DNA of 64,000 bases from Lewinella sp. IMCC34183 (GCF_003390915.1 NZ_QMEM01000008.1:62001-126000); one strand, 5' to 3'. Counted from the stretch's first letter, positions 49,148 through 58,453 are shown. Program-made: numbers and translations. Notes: generated by a model not told the origin, from the sequence alone.

Positions 49148-52100
49148 ATGCGGCGCGTTATTCCTGTTCTCCTGCTGGTCCTGGGTCTTACCGGACATGG
49201 CATCGGTCAGCAATCCATCTCCGGAACAATCACCAGTGCGGACGGCAATCCCCTCGGCGGAGCCTCCGTGGAGCTTCCCCCCGGGCAGGAGGCTGCGGTT
49301 TCCGACCGTGACGGCACCTTTACCCTCACGGTACCTGAAGGCACGAAGCGGATATACGTGCGTCGCCCGGGCTTCCAGAAGCGGACCATCCGGCTGGATT
49401 CCACGCACACCTACCAGATAGCCCTGGAAGCAGAGCCACGCCCGGAGGAGCCGGTAGTGACCGCGCTCGGAATCCTGCGGGACCCCTATTCGCTGACCTT
49501 TGACGTGCCCCGGGTGAAGGGGGGGAAGGTCGCCGCCGCGCAGGAACTCAATTCGATTGCCGCCCTCACCGGTCGCGTGGCGGGCCTGCGGGTAATCAAC
49601 GACAACAGCGGGCAAGGTGGCTCGGCCCACCTGTTGCTGCGGGCGAATACCTCGTTTACCGCCGATCAGCAGCCGCTCTTCGTGGTGGATGGCATTCCGT
49701 TCGCCAACGACAACAATAACGATCCGAGTACGGTAGTCGCCGCGGGCGGCCGCGACTTCGGCACCACCATCATGGATTTGAACCCCGCCGACATCGCTGC
49801 GATATCGGTGCTCAGGGGAGGTGCCGCCGCGGCGCTGTACGGAATGCGTGCCGCCAACGGCGTCGTCCTCATCACCACCCGGTCGGGCCGCGAGGGCGCG
49901 GGGTTCGGGGTAGCTGTCACCTCCGGACTCAGCGTAAGCGAGGTTGCCCTGCTGCCGGAGTACCAGAACCAGTACGGCGGGGGCGACAGCCAGGAGTTCA
50001 GCACCTTCACGTACCGGCCGGGGGTACACCCCGCCACGTGGTCGGCTTTTGACGGGCAGCCTATGCCCCAGTACCGTAGCGACCAGAGCTGGGGGCCTGA
50101 AATGACCGGCCAACCCGTGCGGCACTGGGACAGCTGGTACCCGGGGGCGGAATTCGGAAAGCTGCGCCCCTGGTCACCGCGACCCGATAACGTCCGTAAT
50201 TTCTATACCACGGGAATCGCGATCAACAACACGGTAGCCATCTCCGGTGGCGGGAAGTCCCGGTCGTACCGGTTGTCGGCGTCCAACAACAGCAACTCGG
50301 GCGTCTATCCTGGCTTCCGCCTCAACCGGAATACCGTCCACGCCAACGTTACCCAACGTATCGGCCGGCGACTGTCGGCCTCGCTACGCGGCGGGCTGGC
50401 CCATGTCGGCGGGCAGGGCCGCCCGGCGATCGGACTCGGCAGTTTCGGCGATCCGGTAAACGTACAGACCAATTTTAACCAGTGGTTTCAGCGACAACTG
50501 GATATTGACCGACTAAGAGATTACCAGGGAGAAGAGCAGAATAGCTACAAGACCTGGAACCTGTACACCCCGCATAAGCCCTCCGCGGTATACTGGGAAA
50601 GTCCCTTCTGGTCCATCGACAATAACCAGAGCACGGAGAAGCGTAACCGGGGCTACGGCAACCTGAGCCTGGAGTACCAGGTCCTTCAGGGACTAACGGT
50701 AACCGGAAGCGTGAATACCGACCGCTACCACTTCTCGGTGGACGATCAGATCGCCACCTACTCCACGGCGCACATCGGTTACCGGCAGATGATCCGGGTG
50801 GACCGCAGCAACGACAACTTTTCCCTGCGAGTTGACTATACCACCGACCTGAAGCACAACCTGGCCCTGCGGGCCGGACTGGGCGGAAACCTGCGGATGG
50901 ACCGCTACACCTCCGAGCGGCGCAAGGTGAACCCGGAAATGGACCTGACGGGAGTGGATACCATAAACCTGTGGTACATCGATTCGATGCGCACCGACCT
51001 CGTGCAAAACGTCGATATGCAGTCGGTGTACGGCTACGCGGGCATCGGCTGGCGCAACACGCTGTTTCTGGACGCTTCTCTGCGCAACGACCGTACCTCC
51101 GCCCTGGAGGCAGGCTACAACAGTCATCTCTCACCGGCACTCTCGGCCTCCTTCGTATTCAGCGAGTTGCTCGACAGCCGACTGCTTACCTACGGTAAAC
51201 TACGCACCAGTGTAGCGCGGGTAGCCAGCGATCCGGTACCGTACCGCACCCGCCAGAGCTACCTCGCCACGCAGGAATACGACGGCCTTTACGGGGCGGG
51301 CTTACCGGCGCTGCAGGCCAACGCCGGACTGTTGACCGAGACCGTCTCAACGACCGAACTGGGGCTCGACCTGGGTTTTTTCCGCGACCGCATCGGCCTG
51401 GGACTGACCTACTATACGATCAACTCCCGCGATCTGGTACACACCCAGCCCCTTAGTGGCGCGAGTGGCTACTCCTTCATCACCGTCAACGGCGGCGAGA
51501 TGCAGAACCAGGGGGTGGAAGTCGCGCTTTCGCTCGTGCCGGTGCGGACGGCCAGCGTGAGTTGGCGTACCCGGCTGAGCCTGGCCATGAACAGGAACAC
51601 GGTAACCTCCCTGGGCGGAGAGCAGGCCGCAATTGAGCTGGACGGCTACGGAGTACAGTTCGTTGCTGCCCCCGGCATGCCGTACGGTACGCTGGTGGGT
51701 ACCGGCTACCAACGCGATGCGGCCGGGAACGTACTGGTTGACGGAAGTGGATTTCCGCTAATAGAGGAGGGGGTGGCCTTCGGCAGTGCCTTTCCTGACC
51801 TGACGGGCGGGTTGGTCAACCAGTGGCAGTACCGCAATTTCAACCTGGGTACCCTGATCGATTTCCGGCGGGGTGGGGCCGTCTACTCCCTCTCCAACCG
51901 CAACGGGTCATACACCGGCCAACTCAGCAATACGGTAGGCACCAACGAAAACGGAATGGACGTCCGCAGCCCAGTGGAGGCCGGCGGTGGCATCCTGGTT
52001 GCGGGGGTGAACGAAGACGGGACACCGAATACTTCCTACGTTGATGCCCGGGAATATTTCACCCACCTACTCGACATCGATGAGGCCTACGTCTACGACG

Positions 52101-52342
52101 GCAGTTTCGTAAAGCTGCGCGAGGTGACCGTGGGGTACCAGCTGCCGGAGGTGTGGTTCAAGCAGAGCTTTATCGACGGGGTGCGGGTCAACCTGTACGC
52201 CCGCAACGTGGCCATCCTTCAGAAGAATACGCCCAATATCGACCCCGAAGCCGCCATTACGAACACCAACGTACAGGGCTTCGAGAACGGCCAGAACCCG
52301 ACCGTACGCACGGTTGGACTTCAGGCCCACATTGAATTTTAA
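49148..52342 (+). CDS. SusC/RagA-family TonB-linked outer-membrane transporter (second copy)
   Basis: 1064 aa, paralogous to the gene at 44225 along its whole length: both mature N-termini begin QQSISGTIT, and both end with NTPNIDPEAA followed by NVQGFENGQNP. The carboxypeptidase-regulatory domain is more diverged (GGASVELPPGQEAAVSD). The TonB/plug junction reads VVTALGILRDPYSLTFDVPR, so the usual REEKSLGYA stretch is replaced. The barrel ends in LQAHIEF. Intact and probably functional with a different substrate from copy 1. Confidence 0.93.
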   Translation: MRRVIPVLLLVLGLTGHGIGQQSISGTITSADGNPLGGASVELPPGQEAAVSDRDGTFTLTVPEGTKRIYVRRPGFQKRTIRLDSTHTYQIALEAEPRPEEPVVTALGILRDPYSLTFDVPRVKGGKVAAAQELNSIAALTGRVAGLRVINDNSGQGGSAHLLLRANTSFTADQQPLFVVDGIPFANDNNNDPSTVVAAGGRDFGTTIMDLNPADIAAISVLRGGAAAALYGMRAANGVVLITTRSGREGAGFGVAVTSGLSVSEVALLPEYQNQYGGGDSQEFSTFTYRPGVHPATWSAFDGQPMPQYRSDQSWGPEMTGQPVRHWDSWYPGAEFGKLRPWSPRPDNVRNFYTTGIAINNTVAISGGGKSRSYRLSASNNSNSGVYPGFRLNRNTVHANVTQRIGRRLSASLRGGLAHVGGQGRPAIGLGSFGDPVNVQTNFNQWFQRQLDIDRLRDYQGEEQNSYKTWNLYTPHKPSAVYWESPFWSIDNNQSTEKRNRGYGNLSLEYQVLQGLTVTGSVNTDRYHFSVDDQIATYSTAHIGYRQMIRVDRSNDNFSLRVDYTTDLKHNLALRAGLGGNLRMDRYTSERRKVNPEMDLTGVDTINLWYIDSMRTDLVQNVDMQSVYGYAGIGWRNTLFLDASLRNDRTSALEAGYNSHLSPALSASFVFSELLDSRLLTYGKLRTSVARVASDPVPYRTRQSYLATQEYDGLYGAGLPALQANAGLLTETVSTTELGLDLGFFRDRIGLGLTYYTINSRDLVHTQPLSGASGYSFITVNGGEMQNQGVEVALSLVPVRTASVSWRTRLSLAMNRNTVTSLGGEQAAIELDGYGVQFVAAPGMPYGTLVGTGYQRDAAGNVLVDGSGFPLIEEGVAFGSAFPDLTGGLVNQWQYRNFNLGTLIDFRRGGAVYSLSNRNGSYTGQLSNTVGTNENGMDVRSPVEAGGGILVAGVNEDGTPNTSYVDAREYFTHLLDIDEAYVYDGSFVKLREVTVGYQLPEVWFKQSFIDGVRVNLYARNVAILQKNTPNIDPEAAITNTNVQGFENGQNPTVRTVGLQAHIEF

Positions 52343-52385
52343 TTCCATCCCCGCCGCTTCCTTCCAACCATTTACCGAGCTACCT

Positions 52386-53840
52386 ATGCGTCGTTTCGTT
52401 TCCCTTTTTGCCCTGATCGTCACCGGATTGTCGGCCTGTACCGACAATTTCGAAACCCTGAATACGGATCCGCTGGCCCGGACGGAAATTACGGCCGCGG
52501 AACTCATCACCGAGGCGGAATACAGTCTGGTCGATCAGCTCCTCGGCTCCGGGTTCGAAGGTCTCGGACCGTACGGTCTGCATTACGTACAGCACCTGTC
52601 GCAGACCCGGCGTACGGACGTTACCCGGTACGACGAGGCGCAATCCTCCTTCTATTCCCTCTACACGGGGGGGCTGCGGAATCTCCAAACCGTGATCGAC
52701 GGTCACGCCGCCGGCGCGGAGGGGGCGGTAACCGTATCCGGTAACCAGGCCGCCGTGGCCCGCATTCTGCAGGAATGGGCGTACCTGTCCATGACGGATG
52801 TCTGGGGCGACCTGCCCTACACCGAGGCGCTGCGGGGACAGGATGCGCCGACACCCGTCTACGATGATCAGCAAACCATTTACCGGGGCGTAGTAAGCAG
52901 TCTGGCGGCGGCCGGCGAGGCCCTGAACGACGAGCCTATCGAAGGCGACGTGATCTACCACGGCGACCCCAAACGCTGGCGGCGCTTCGCGAACAGCCTG
53001 ATTCTCCGGGCCGGACTCCGCGTATCCGGGGTCAACGATCAACTGAGCAAGGAGTGGGTGAAACTGGCGCTGAAGCGCGGGGTAATTACGGACTCCAGCG
53101 GAACCGCTGCCTTGGTGTTTACGGGGACGGAGACCACCACCAACAGCTTCACGCTCGACGCGCTCTACGACTACAATTTTGCTACCAGTGAAGCCCTGGT
53201 CGACTTCCTGCTCGTTCGCGACGATCCGCGCCTGCCCGTCTACGCCCAGCCTACCTGGGCGGGCCTGGTATTCGGGAAGGAAGAATATGCGGGCATGCCG
53301 TACGGGATCACCCCAGAGGAGGCCGCCGACATTCCCCTGGACGAGGTCAGTTTTCCCGGCCCGGCCTTTACGATGGAGACGGCCCCGGCGGTGCTGCTCA
53401 CGTACAGCGAAGTACTCTTCAACCGCGCCGAAGCCGCCGCCCGCGGGTGGGCGGAGGGCAACCCCGGACAGCTGTACCGGCAGGCCATCAAGGCAAGTAT
53501 GCAACAACACGGGATCACGGACGAGGCATTGATCGCAAACTACCTGGCCCACGAGAAAGTGGCGTACGAACCCGGCCGGTCCACCCAGCTGATCGGCGAG
53601 CAAAAATGGATCTCCCTGTACTTCCAGGGGGTAGAGGCCTGGTCCGCCTGGCGGCGCCTCGGATACCCGGAACTGCAGCCGGCACCGGCGGCCATCAGCG
53701 TACCGACCATCCCCACCCGCCGCGGTTACCCCGGGGAAGAATTTGCCTTCAACAACCTCAACTACCTGGAAGCCCTGCGGCGGCAATTCGGCGGCGACGA
53801 GGACCCGCTGGACGGCCGGGTATGGTGGGACGTGGACTAA
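52386..53840 (+). CDS. SusD/RagB-family nutrient-binding lipoprotein (second copy)
   Basis: 484 aa, paralogous to the gene at 47445: lipobox VTGLSACTDN, then TDVWGDLPYTEALRGQ, FANSLILRAGLRVSG and a C-terminal LRRQFGGDEDPLDGRVWWDVD. The start is the ATG of MRRFVSLFAL, 43 bases after the susC stop; the longer frame overlaps susC and lacks a signal at its N-terminus. Pairs with the second SusC. Confidence 0.93.
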   Translation: MRRFVSLFALIVTGLSACTDNFETLNTDPLARTEITAAELITEAEYSLVDQLLGSGFEGLGPYGLHYVQHLSQTRRTDVTRYDEAQSSFYSLYTGGLRNLQTVIDGHAAGAEGAVTVSGNQAAVARILQEWAYLSMTDVWGDLPYTEALRGQDAPTPVYDDQQTIYRGVVSSLAAAGEALNDEPIEGDVIYHGDPKRWRRFANSLILRAGLRVSGVNDQLSKEWVKLALKRGVITDSSGTAALVFTGTETTTNSFTLDALYDYNFATSEALVDFLLVRDDPRLPVYAQPTWAGLVFGKEEYAGMPYGITPEEAADIPLDEVSFPGPAFTMETAPAVLLTYSEVLFNRAEAAARGWAEGNPGQLYRQAIKASMQQHGITDEALIANYLAHEKVAYEPGRSTQLIGEQKWISLYFQGVEAWSAWRRLGYPELQPAPAAISVPTIPTRRGYPGEEFAFNNLNYLEALRRQFGGDEDPLDGRVWWDVD

Positions 53841-53909
53841 GCCGGGAGCGGCAAGGCACCTACGGGTCAACCCTGTCGGTTCACAGGCGTTATCAAACAA
53901 AAGATCACC

Positions 53910-54530
53910 ATGAGCGAAGCTACCACCGCCACCAAGCGCCCCGTCCTCCTCTATACCGAGCAAACTCCGAACCCCGAAACCCTGAAATTCGTCACCAACC
54001 GGATGCTGTACAACGGCACCGCCGAATTTCGCGAAGAGGATTTCGCCCGGGAGTGGTCGCCGCTGGCCGCCGAGCTGTACGACTTTCCCTATGTCCAGAA
54101 AGTGTACATCGCCAATAACTACGTGACCATCACGAAGGAATTCAACTACAGCTGGGATGACATCATGCTCAAGCTGAAGGAGTACGTAAAGGGCTACCTG
54201 GAAGAGAATAAGCCGATCATCAACGACGGCTTTGCCGAAAAGGTAGCCGAGATCGAGGCCGAGCGCGGCGTCAGCTACGAATACACCGAGGACGAGGCCG
54301 AAACGGTTACCCAGATCAAGGAACTCATCGATACCTACGTGAAGCCCGCCGTGGAAATGGACGGTGGCAACATCGAGTTCAAGAAGTACCAGGACGGCGT
54401 GGTGACCGTCATCATGCAAGGCGCCTGCTCCGGCTGCCCCAGCTCGACCGTCACCCTTAAGTCCGGCATCGAGCAGATGCTGAAGCGGATGATGCCCCAG
54501 GTCAAAGAGGTCGTCCAGGAGATGGGCTAG
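53910..54530 (+). CDS. NifU-family Fe-S carrier protein (Nfu)
   Basis: 206 aa. An N-terminal Nfu_N domain (TEQTPNPETLKFVTNRML onward, about 12-100) is joined to a C-terminal NifU domain with the cluster-binding CSGCPSS at about 171-177. The C-terminal domain binds and transfers a 4Fe-4S or 2Fe-2S cluster. It fits with fdx and iscX 1.4-1.9 kb downstream; bioA lies between them. Confidence 0.92.
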   Translation: MSEATTATKRPVLLYTEQTPNPETLKFVTNRMLYNGTAEFREEDFAREWSPLAAELYDFPYVQKVYIANNYVTITKEFNYSWDDIMLKLKEYVKGYLEENKPIINDGFAEKVAEIEAERGVSYEYTEDEAETVTQIKELIDTYVKPAVEMDGGNIEFKKYQDGVVTVIMQGACSGCPSSTVTLKSGIEQMLKRMMPQVKEVVQEMG

Positions 54531-54627
54531 GAAGCCTCCGCTGACGTACCCTTTACGAAATACGAAGGTTACGGCGGGACGGTCCTCACGGATCGTCCCG
54601 CTTACCATTTAGGTAGTTTTCCACCGC

Positions 54628-55926
54628 ATGACCCCCTCACAGCTCGCCTTCGACCGCGACCACCTCTGGCACCCCTATACGAGCCTTACCGATCCGCTGC
54701 CCGCCTACCCGGTAGTTTCCGCCTCCGGTAGCCGCCTGCGGCTGGCCGACGGACGGGAGCTGGTGGACGGCATGTCCAGCTGGTGGTGTGCAATCCACGG
54801 CTACAACGTGCCGGAACTGAACGCCGCCGCTACGGCCCAGTTGGTAAAGATGAGCCACGTCATGTTCGGCGGGCTCACCCACGCCCCCGCCGCGGAGCTG
54901 GGCCGTCGCTTGGTCGACATTACCCCCGACGGGATTGAATGCGTGTTTCTGGCCGACAGTGGATCCGTCAGCGTGGAGGTAGCCATGAAGATGGCCGTGC
55001 AGTACCAGTACGCCCGCGGCCAGCGGGGCCGCACCACCTTCCTCACCCTGCGCGGGGGATACCACGGTGACACCACCGGACCGATGTCGGTCTGCGATCC
55101 GGTCACCGGCATGCACCAGCTCTTCGGCGGCTTCCTGCCCCGGCACGAGTTCTACGCGCGGCCCCCCGGCGGTTACGACGCCGCGCCCGACCCGAACTAC
55201 GTGGCGGGACTAGTGGAGTGGTTTGCCGTCCACGCCGAACGCGCCGCCGCCTTCATCGTGGAGCCGGTGGTGCAGGGGGCGGGGGGCATGCACTTCTACA
55301 GTCCTGAATACCTCGCGGTGTTCCGGCGGTTGTGCACGGCCCACGGGCTGCTGCTTATCTACGACGAGATCGCTACGGGCTTCGGACGCACGGGCCCCCT
55401 CTTCGTGGGCGGGGCCGCGGGTGCAACGCTCACTCCGGCGGGGGATGCCGACCGGCTCCCCGACATCATGACCCTGGGCAAGGCCCTGACCGGCGGATAT
55501 ATGACGCTCGCGGCCACCCTGTGCACCCGTCACGTGGCTGATACCATCGGACACAGCGACGTCTCCGTACTGATGCACGGACCCACCTTCATGGCCAACC
55601 CCCTGGCCTGCGCGGTAGGTATGGCGAGCATCGACCTGCTGCTGGCGCGGGGGTGGGCAGCCGACGTGGCCCGCATTGAAAAGGCACTGACCCGGCACCT
55701 GCGCCCCGCCGCCCGGAAGGACAGCGTGAAGGAGGTGCGGGTACTCGGAGCGATTGGCGTGGTGGAACGCCACGAACCGGTGAACGTCGCGGAGATTCAG
55801 GCGCGGTTTGTGGAGGCCGGGGTGTGGGTGCGCCCCTTCGGCCGGCTCGTGTACCTGATGCCGCCCTACGTAATAAGTGACGCGGACTTAGAACTGCTGT
55901 GCAGTGCGGTCGTTAAATATGTTTAG
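54628..55926 (+). CDS. bioA: Adenosylmethionine-8-amino-7-oxononanoate aminotransferase
   Basis: 432-aa class III PLP aminotransferase of biotin synthesis. LWHPYTSL and MSSWWCAIHGYN near the N-terminus are BioA signatures. Further on are YDEIATGFGRTG and the PLP Lys in TLGKALTGGYM, and HGPTFMANPLACAVG. Other bio genes are absent, so the pathway is split on the chromosome. fdx starts 28 bases downstream. Confidence 0.95.
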   Translation: MTPSQLAFDRDHLWHPYTSLTDPLPAYPVVSASGSRLRLADGRELVDGMSSWWCAIHGYNVPELNAAATAQLVKMSHVMFGGLTHAPAAELGRRLVDITPDGIECVFLADSGSVSVEVAMKMAVQYQYARGQRGRTTFLTLRGGYHGDTTGPMSVCDPVTGMHQLFGGFLPRHEFYARPPGGYDAAPDPNYVAGLVEWFAVHAERAAAFIVEPVVQGAGGMHFYSPEYLAVFRRLCTAHGLLLIYDEIATGFGRTGPLFVGGAAGATLTPAGDADRLPDIMTLGKALTGGYMTLAATLCTRHVADTIGHSDVSVLMHGPTFMANPLACAVGMASIDLLLARGWAADVARIEKALTRHLRPAARKDSVKEVRVLGAIGVVERHEPVNVAEIQARFVEAGVWVRPFGRLVYLMPPYVISDADLELLCSAVVKYV

Positions 55927-55954
55927 TTTCGCCCCCCGTTAAAGATTTCCCCCC

Positions 55955-56296
55955 ATGGCCACCGTAAAATTCACCTTCGAAGACAAGAACATCTCCCCCA
56001 AAACGGTGGAGGATGTCGAGACCGATATGAGCATCCTCGAGGTCACGGAGGAGAACGGCATTCACCTCAATCATAACTGTGGCGAAGTCTGCGCCTGCTC
56101 AACCTGTCACGTCTACGTGCTCAGCGGCGAGGACTCGCTGGAAGAGATCAGCGACAAGGAAGAAGACTTCATCGACCGGGCGATCAATCCACGCATCGAG
56201 AGCCGCCTGGGCTGCCAGGCCGTCATTCTGGACAAGGATGCCGTCATCGAGGTAGAAATTCCCGACCAGAGCCGGATCATCGGCCACGAACACTAG
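55955..56296 (+). CDS. fdx: 2Fe-2S ferredoxin of adrenodoxin/Isc type
   Basis: 113 aa. The cluster ligands follow the pattern C-x5-C-x2-C in NCGEVCACSTCHVYV (Cys42, 48, 51), with the fourth Cys in RLGCQAV (about 87). The acidic surface EEISDKEEDFID is where partners such as the cysteine desulfurase complex dock in Isc ferredoxins. Followed, after a 126-base AT-rich gap, by iscX, the usual partner. Confidence 0.92.
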   Translation: MATVKFTFEDKNISPKTVEDVETDMSILEVTEENGIHLNHNCGEVCACSTCHVYVLSGEDSLEEISDKEEDFIDRAINPRIESRLGCQAVILDKDAVIEVEIPDQSRIIGHEH

Positions 56297-56422
56297 AATC
56301 TACCAGTTACAATTACGGAGATACTACTCACCAGTTGTTTTGCACGTTCACTGCGGCAACGAGGGCAGCGAGCATCCCAGCAAATTGTACATTGTAATTG
56401 GTATATTTTCAATTATATATAG

Positions 56423-56668
56423 ATGAGTTTCAAAGACTTCGACGATTTTCCCTTTGGCTGGGCCGACCATGAGGACATCGCCATTGCCCTCTACGACCGC
56501 TTCGGCGACGACTTCGGTCAGGACAAGATCTACCGCATCCGCTTTACCGATCTGCTGGAATGGATCCTGGAGATCCCCCAGTTCACCGGTACCCGCGAAC
56601 AATCCACTGAGGAACACCTGGAGCAGGTTCAGGCCAAGTGGGTGTATGAGTGGCGGGAGAATCAGTAG
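56423..56668 (+). CDS. iscX: IscX-family Fe-S assembly protein
   Basis: 81-aa acidic helical protein. DHEDIAIALYDRFGDDF, IRFTDLLEWILEIPQF and the C-terminal EHLEQVQAKWVYEW follow the YfhJ/IscX pattern, a regulator or iron adaptor for IscS. Placement after fdx is classic. The 126-base gap upstream is AT-rich, with TATATTTTC and TATATATAG just before the ATG, so it may have its own promoter. Confidence 0.85.
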   Translation: MSFKDFDDFPFGWADHEDIAIALYDRFGDDFGQDKIYRIRFTDLLEWILEIPQFTGTREQSTEEHLEQVQAKWVYEWRENQ

Positions 56669-56820
56669 GTGGTCTTGCTCCCTGCGGTCGCTTTTAGTTC
56701 TGTAGTCACGCTCCCTGCGGTCGCTTTTAGTTCTGTGGTCACGCTTCCTGCGGTCGCTGTTAGTTCTGTAGTTCTGTAGTTGCGCTCCCTGCGGTCGTTC
56801 TTTGGTTCTGTGGTCACGCG
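56669..56820 (+). repeat. 33-bp minisatellite
   Basis: The core CCTGCGGTCG occurs at 56681, 56714, 56747 and 56788. Spacing is 33, 33 and 41; the last gap contains an 8-base duplication (GTTCTGTA twice). Read on the minus strand this duplication is ACAGAACT repeated, close to the ACCGAACT unit of the neighbouring 8-bp array. Confidence 0.8.
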
Positions 56821-56885
56821 GTGTGTGATTGGCTGGCAAAATATCTGTAAGGCATTGAACCCTGCTATAATCGGCAACCTCCGTC

Positions 56886-57010
56886 ACCGAACTACCGAAC
56901 TACCGAACTACCGAACTACCGAACTACCGAACTACCGAACTACCGAACTACCGAACTACCGAACTACCGAACTACCGAACTACCGAACTACCGAACTACC
57001 GAACTACCGA
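56886..57010 (+). repeat. Perfect 8-bp tandem repeat running into the kdsC start codon
   Basis: ACCGAACT is repeated 15 times without error from 56886 to 57005, and a partial ACCGA continues to 57010, whose last A is the first base of the kdsC ATG. The tract therefore occupies the whole position of the leader and ribosome-binding site. Confidence 0.95.
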
Positions 57011-57546
57011 TGAACGAGCTAGAACGCTTCCAGGAAATAACCACCTTCATCTTCGACGTGGATGGGGTGCTTACCAATTCCCAGTTGCTGGTTACGGAGG
57101 ACGGGCAGTTGCTGCGGCAGATGAACGTTCGTGACGGCTACGCCATCAAGCGGGCGCTGGAGGTGGGGTACCGGGTGGCGGTGATCACGGGGGGTAAAAG
57201 CCTGGGCGTGGTGGAGCGGCTGCAGGGCCTCGGGGTCGTCGACGTCTACTACGGGGTGGGGGACAAGGTGGAGGCCTACCGCGAATTTATGGACCTGCAC
57301 GAGCTCGACGATGAGAACGTACTCTATATGGGGGACGACGTGCCGGATTACGAGGTGATGCGGCTCGTGGGCTTCCCGGCCTGCCCGAAGGATGCCTGTC
57401 CTGAGATTCTGTCGATCTCGAAGTTCGTCAGCGATCGCTGCGGGGGCGCGGGTGCGGCGCGGGACGTGATCGAGCGTACGCTGCGGCTGCACGGAAAGTG
57501 GATGCCGGACGCGGGTGACGAAGAGGTGCCCAGCAGCGATTTCTGA
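57010..57546 (+). CDS. kdsC: KdsC-like HAD phosphatase (KDO-8-phosphate phosphatase)
   Basis: 178 aa. FIFDVDGVLTNSQ holds the two catalytic Asp residues near 14-16, followed by NVRDGYAIKRALEVG, VITGGKS, and GDDVPDYEVM with the metal-binding Asp pair. Size and lack of a large cap domain match the KdsC subfamily, which makes KDO for lipopolysaccharide. The start is the ATG at 57010; it is fixed by the conserved N-terminus and sits at the end of the 8-bp repeat array. Confidence 0.87.
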   Translation: MNELERFQEITTFIFDVDGVLTNSQLLVTEDGQLLRQMNVRDGYAIKRALEVGYRVAVITGGKSLGVVERLQGLGVVDVYYGVGDKVEAYREFMDLHELDDENVLYMGDDVPDYEVMRLVGFPACPKDACPEILSISKFVSDRCGGAGAARDVIERTLRLHGKWMPDAGDEEVPSSDF

Positions 57547-57646
57547 TCTGCCAGGCCCGGTACGATGCGGGTCCGTTAACTAATTACGGTCACCCACCAA
57601 CGTCTTCCGTACGTACCGCGTCTGACGGGATACAAGGACCTTCCCC

Positions 57647-58453
57647 GTGCGAATACTCATCTTCCTTCTTTTGCTGGCTCCCGTGGCGGGCAACGCTTGC
57701 TCGTGTTTTTTTATGGAAACCTTTTGTGCCTATAGCGCGGATTACTTCGCATGGACGGAGGGGAAGGCCGTCGTGGCACGGGTACGGCTCCTGAAGTTCG
57801 CCAACGCTTCGCGGCAGGGCTACTTCCCCCTCTACGATATGGAATTGTTGGAGGTATACGCCGGCGATGCGTCGGTGGGCGACCGGGTAAGTCTGCTGGG
57901 GCAAGATGGTGGCAACTGCAACGGTACCATCCGCGATCACCGCATCGGGGAAGAGTACATCGTGTTTTTTCCGAATACGCCGGACCGGCACATGACTTAC
58001 TACAACGACAGCGACGTCGACAACCCCTATCCCATTTTTGACCTGCCGGGCTGCGGGCCGTCGGTACTAAAAGTGGTCAATAGCCAAATAAGGGGCACGA
58101 TCGCCGAGGAAGTAAATTCCGTTCCCCTGTCCGGATTTTCCCGGCAACTGACCCACTGCCTGGGAGACTACGTCAAGGACGACGGGGAAGCCCACATACC
58201 GGTGCCCGCTATCCGGGTGGCCGTATTGCCCAATCCCGCGCGGGAGGGCTTCACCGTGCGGCCGGAGCGGGCCATCGCGGTCCACAGGATTACGCTGTAC
58301 GACGTGCTCGGTCGGCTAGTCTGGCGGGAGGACCTTGGCGGGGAGATCGTAAGCGAATACCGGGGGAGCGTCGCGGGACTGGCCTCCGGGATGTACGTGA
58401 TCGTACTGGAAACCGATGGTTTGCGCATCAAGGAGCAGGTGATCGTACAATAG
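57647..58453 (+). CDS. Secreted TIMP/NTR-like protein with T9SS sorting domain
   Basis: 268 aa. A GTG start fits best, giving a signal peptide (ILIFLLLLAPVAGNA). The mature N-terminus CSCFFMETFC is typical of TIMP/netrin-like domains (about 17-125), with further strands KAVVARVRLLKFAN and GEEYIVFFPN. The C-terminal 75 residues are a type A sorting domain: VAVLPNPAREGF, then HRITLYDVLGRLV and GLASGMYVIVLETDG. It should be exported by the type IX system and attached to the surface. The target is unknown. Confidence 0.8.
   Translation: MRILIFLLLLAPVAGNACSCFFMETFCAYSADYFAWTEGKAVVARVRLLKFANASRQGYFPLYDMELLEVYAGDASVGDRVSLLGQDGGNCNGTIRDHRIGEEYIVFFPNTPDRHMTYYNDSDVDNPYPIFDLPGCGPSVLKVVNSQIRGTIAEEVNSVPLSGFSRQLTHCLGDYVKDDGEAHIPVPAIRVAVLPNPAREGFTVRPERAIAVHRITLYDVLGRLVWREDLGGEIVSEYRGSVAGLASGMYVIVLETDGLRIKEQVIVQ

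Noticed and set aside
52380-54608. A 742-codon minus-strand open frame opposite the second susD and nfu
   Set aside because: It spans two well-supported genes and an intergenic gap, and the translation lacks any recognisable motif.
56886-57010. Coding repeat protein (RTTELPNY octapeptide repeat) in the 8-bp array
   Set aside because: The 8-bp unit reads through any frame without stops by chance; there is no start context and the frame runs into kdsC out of phase.
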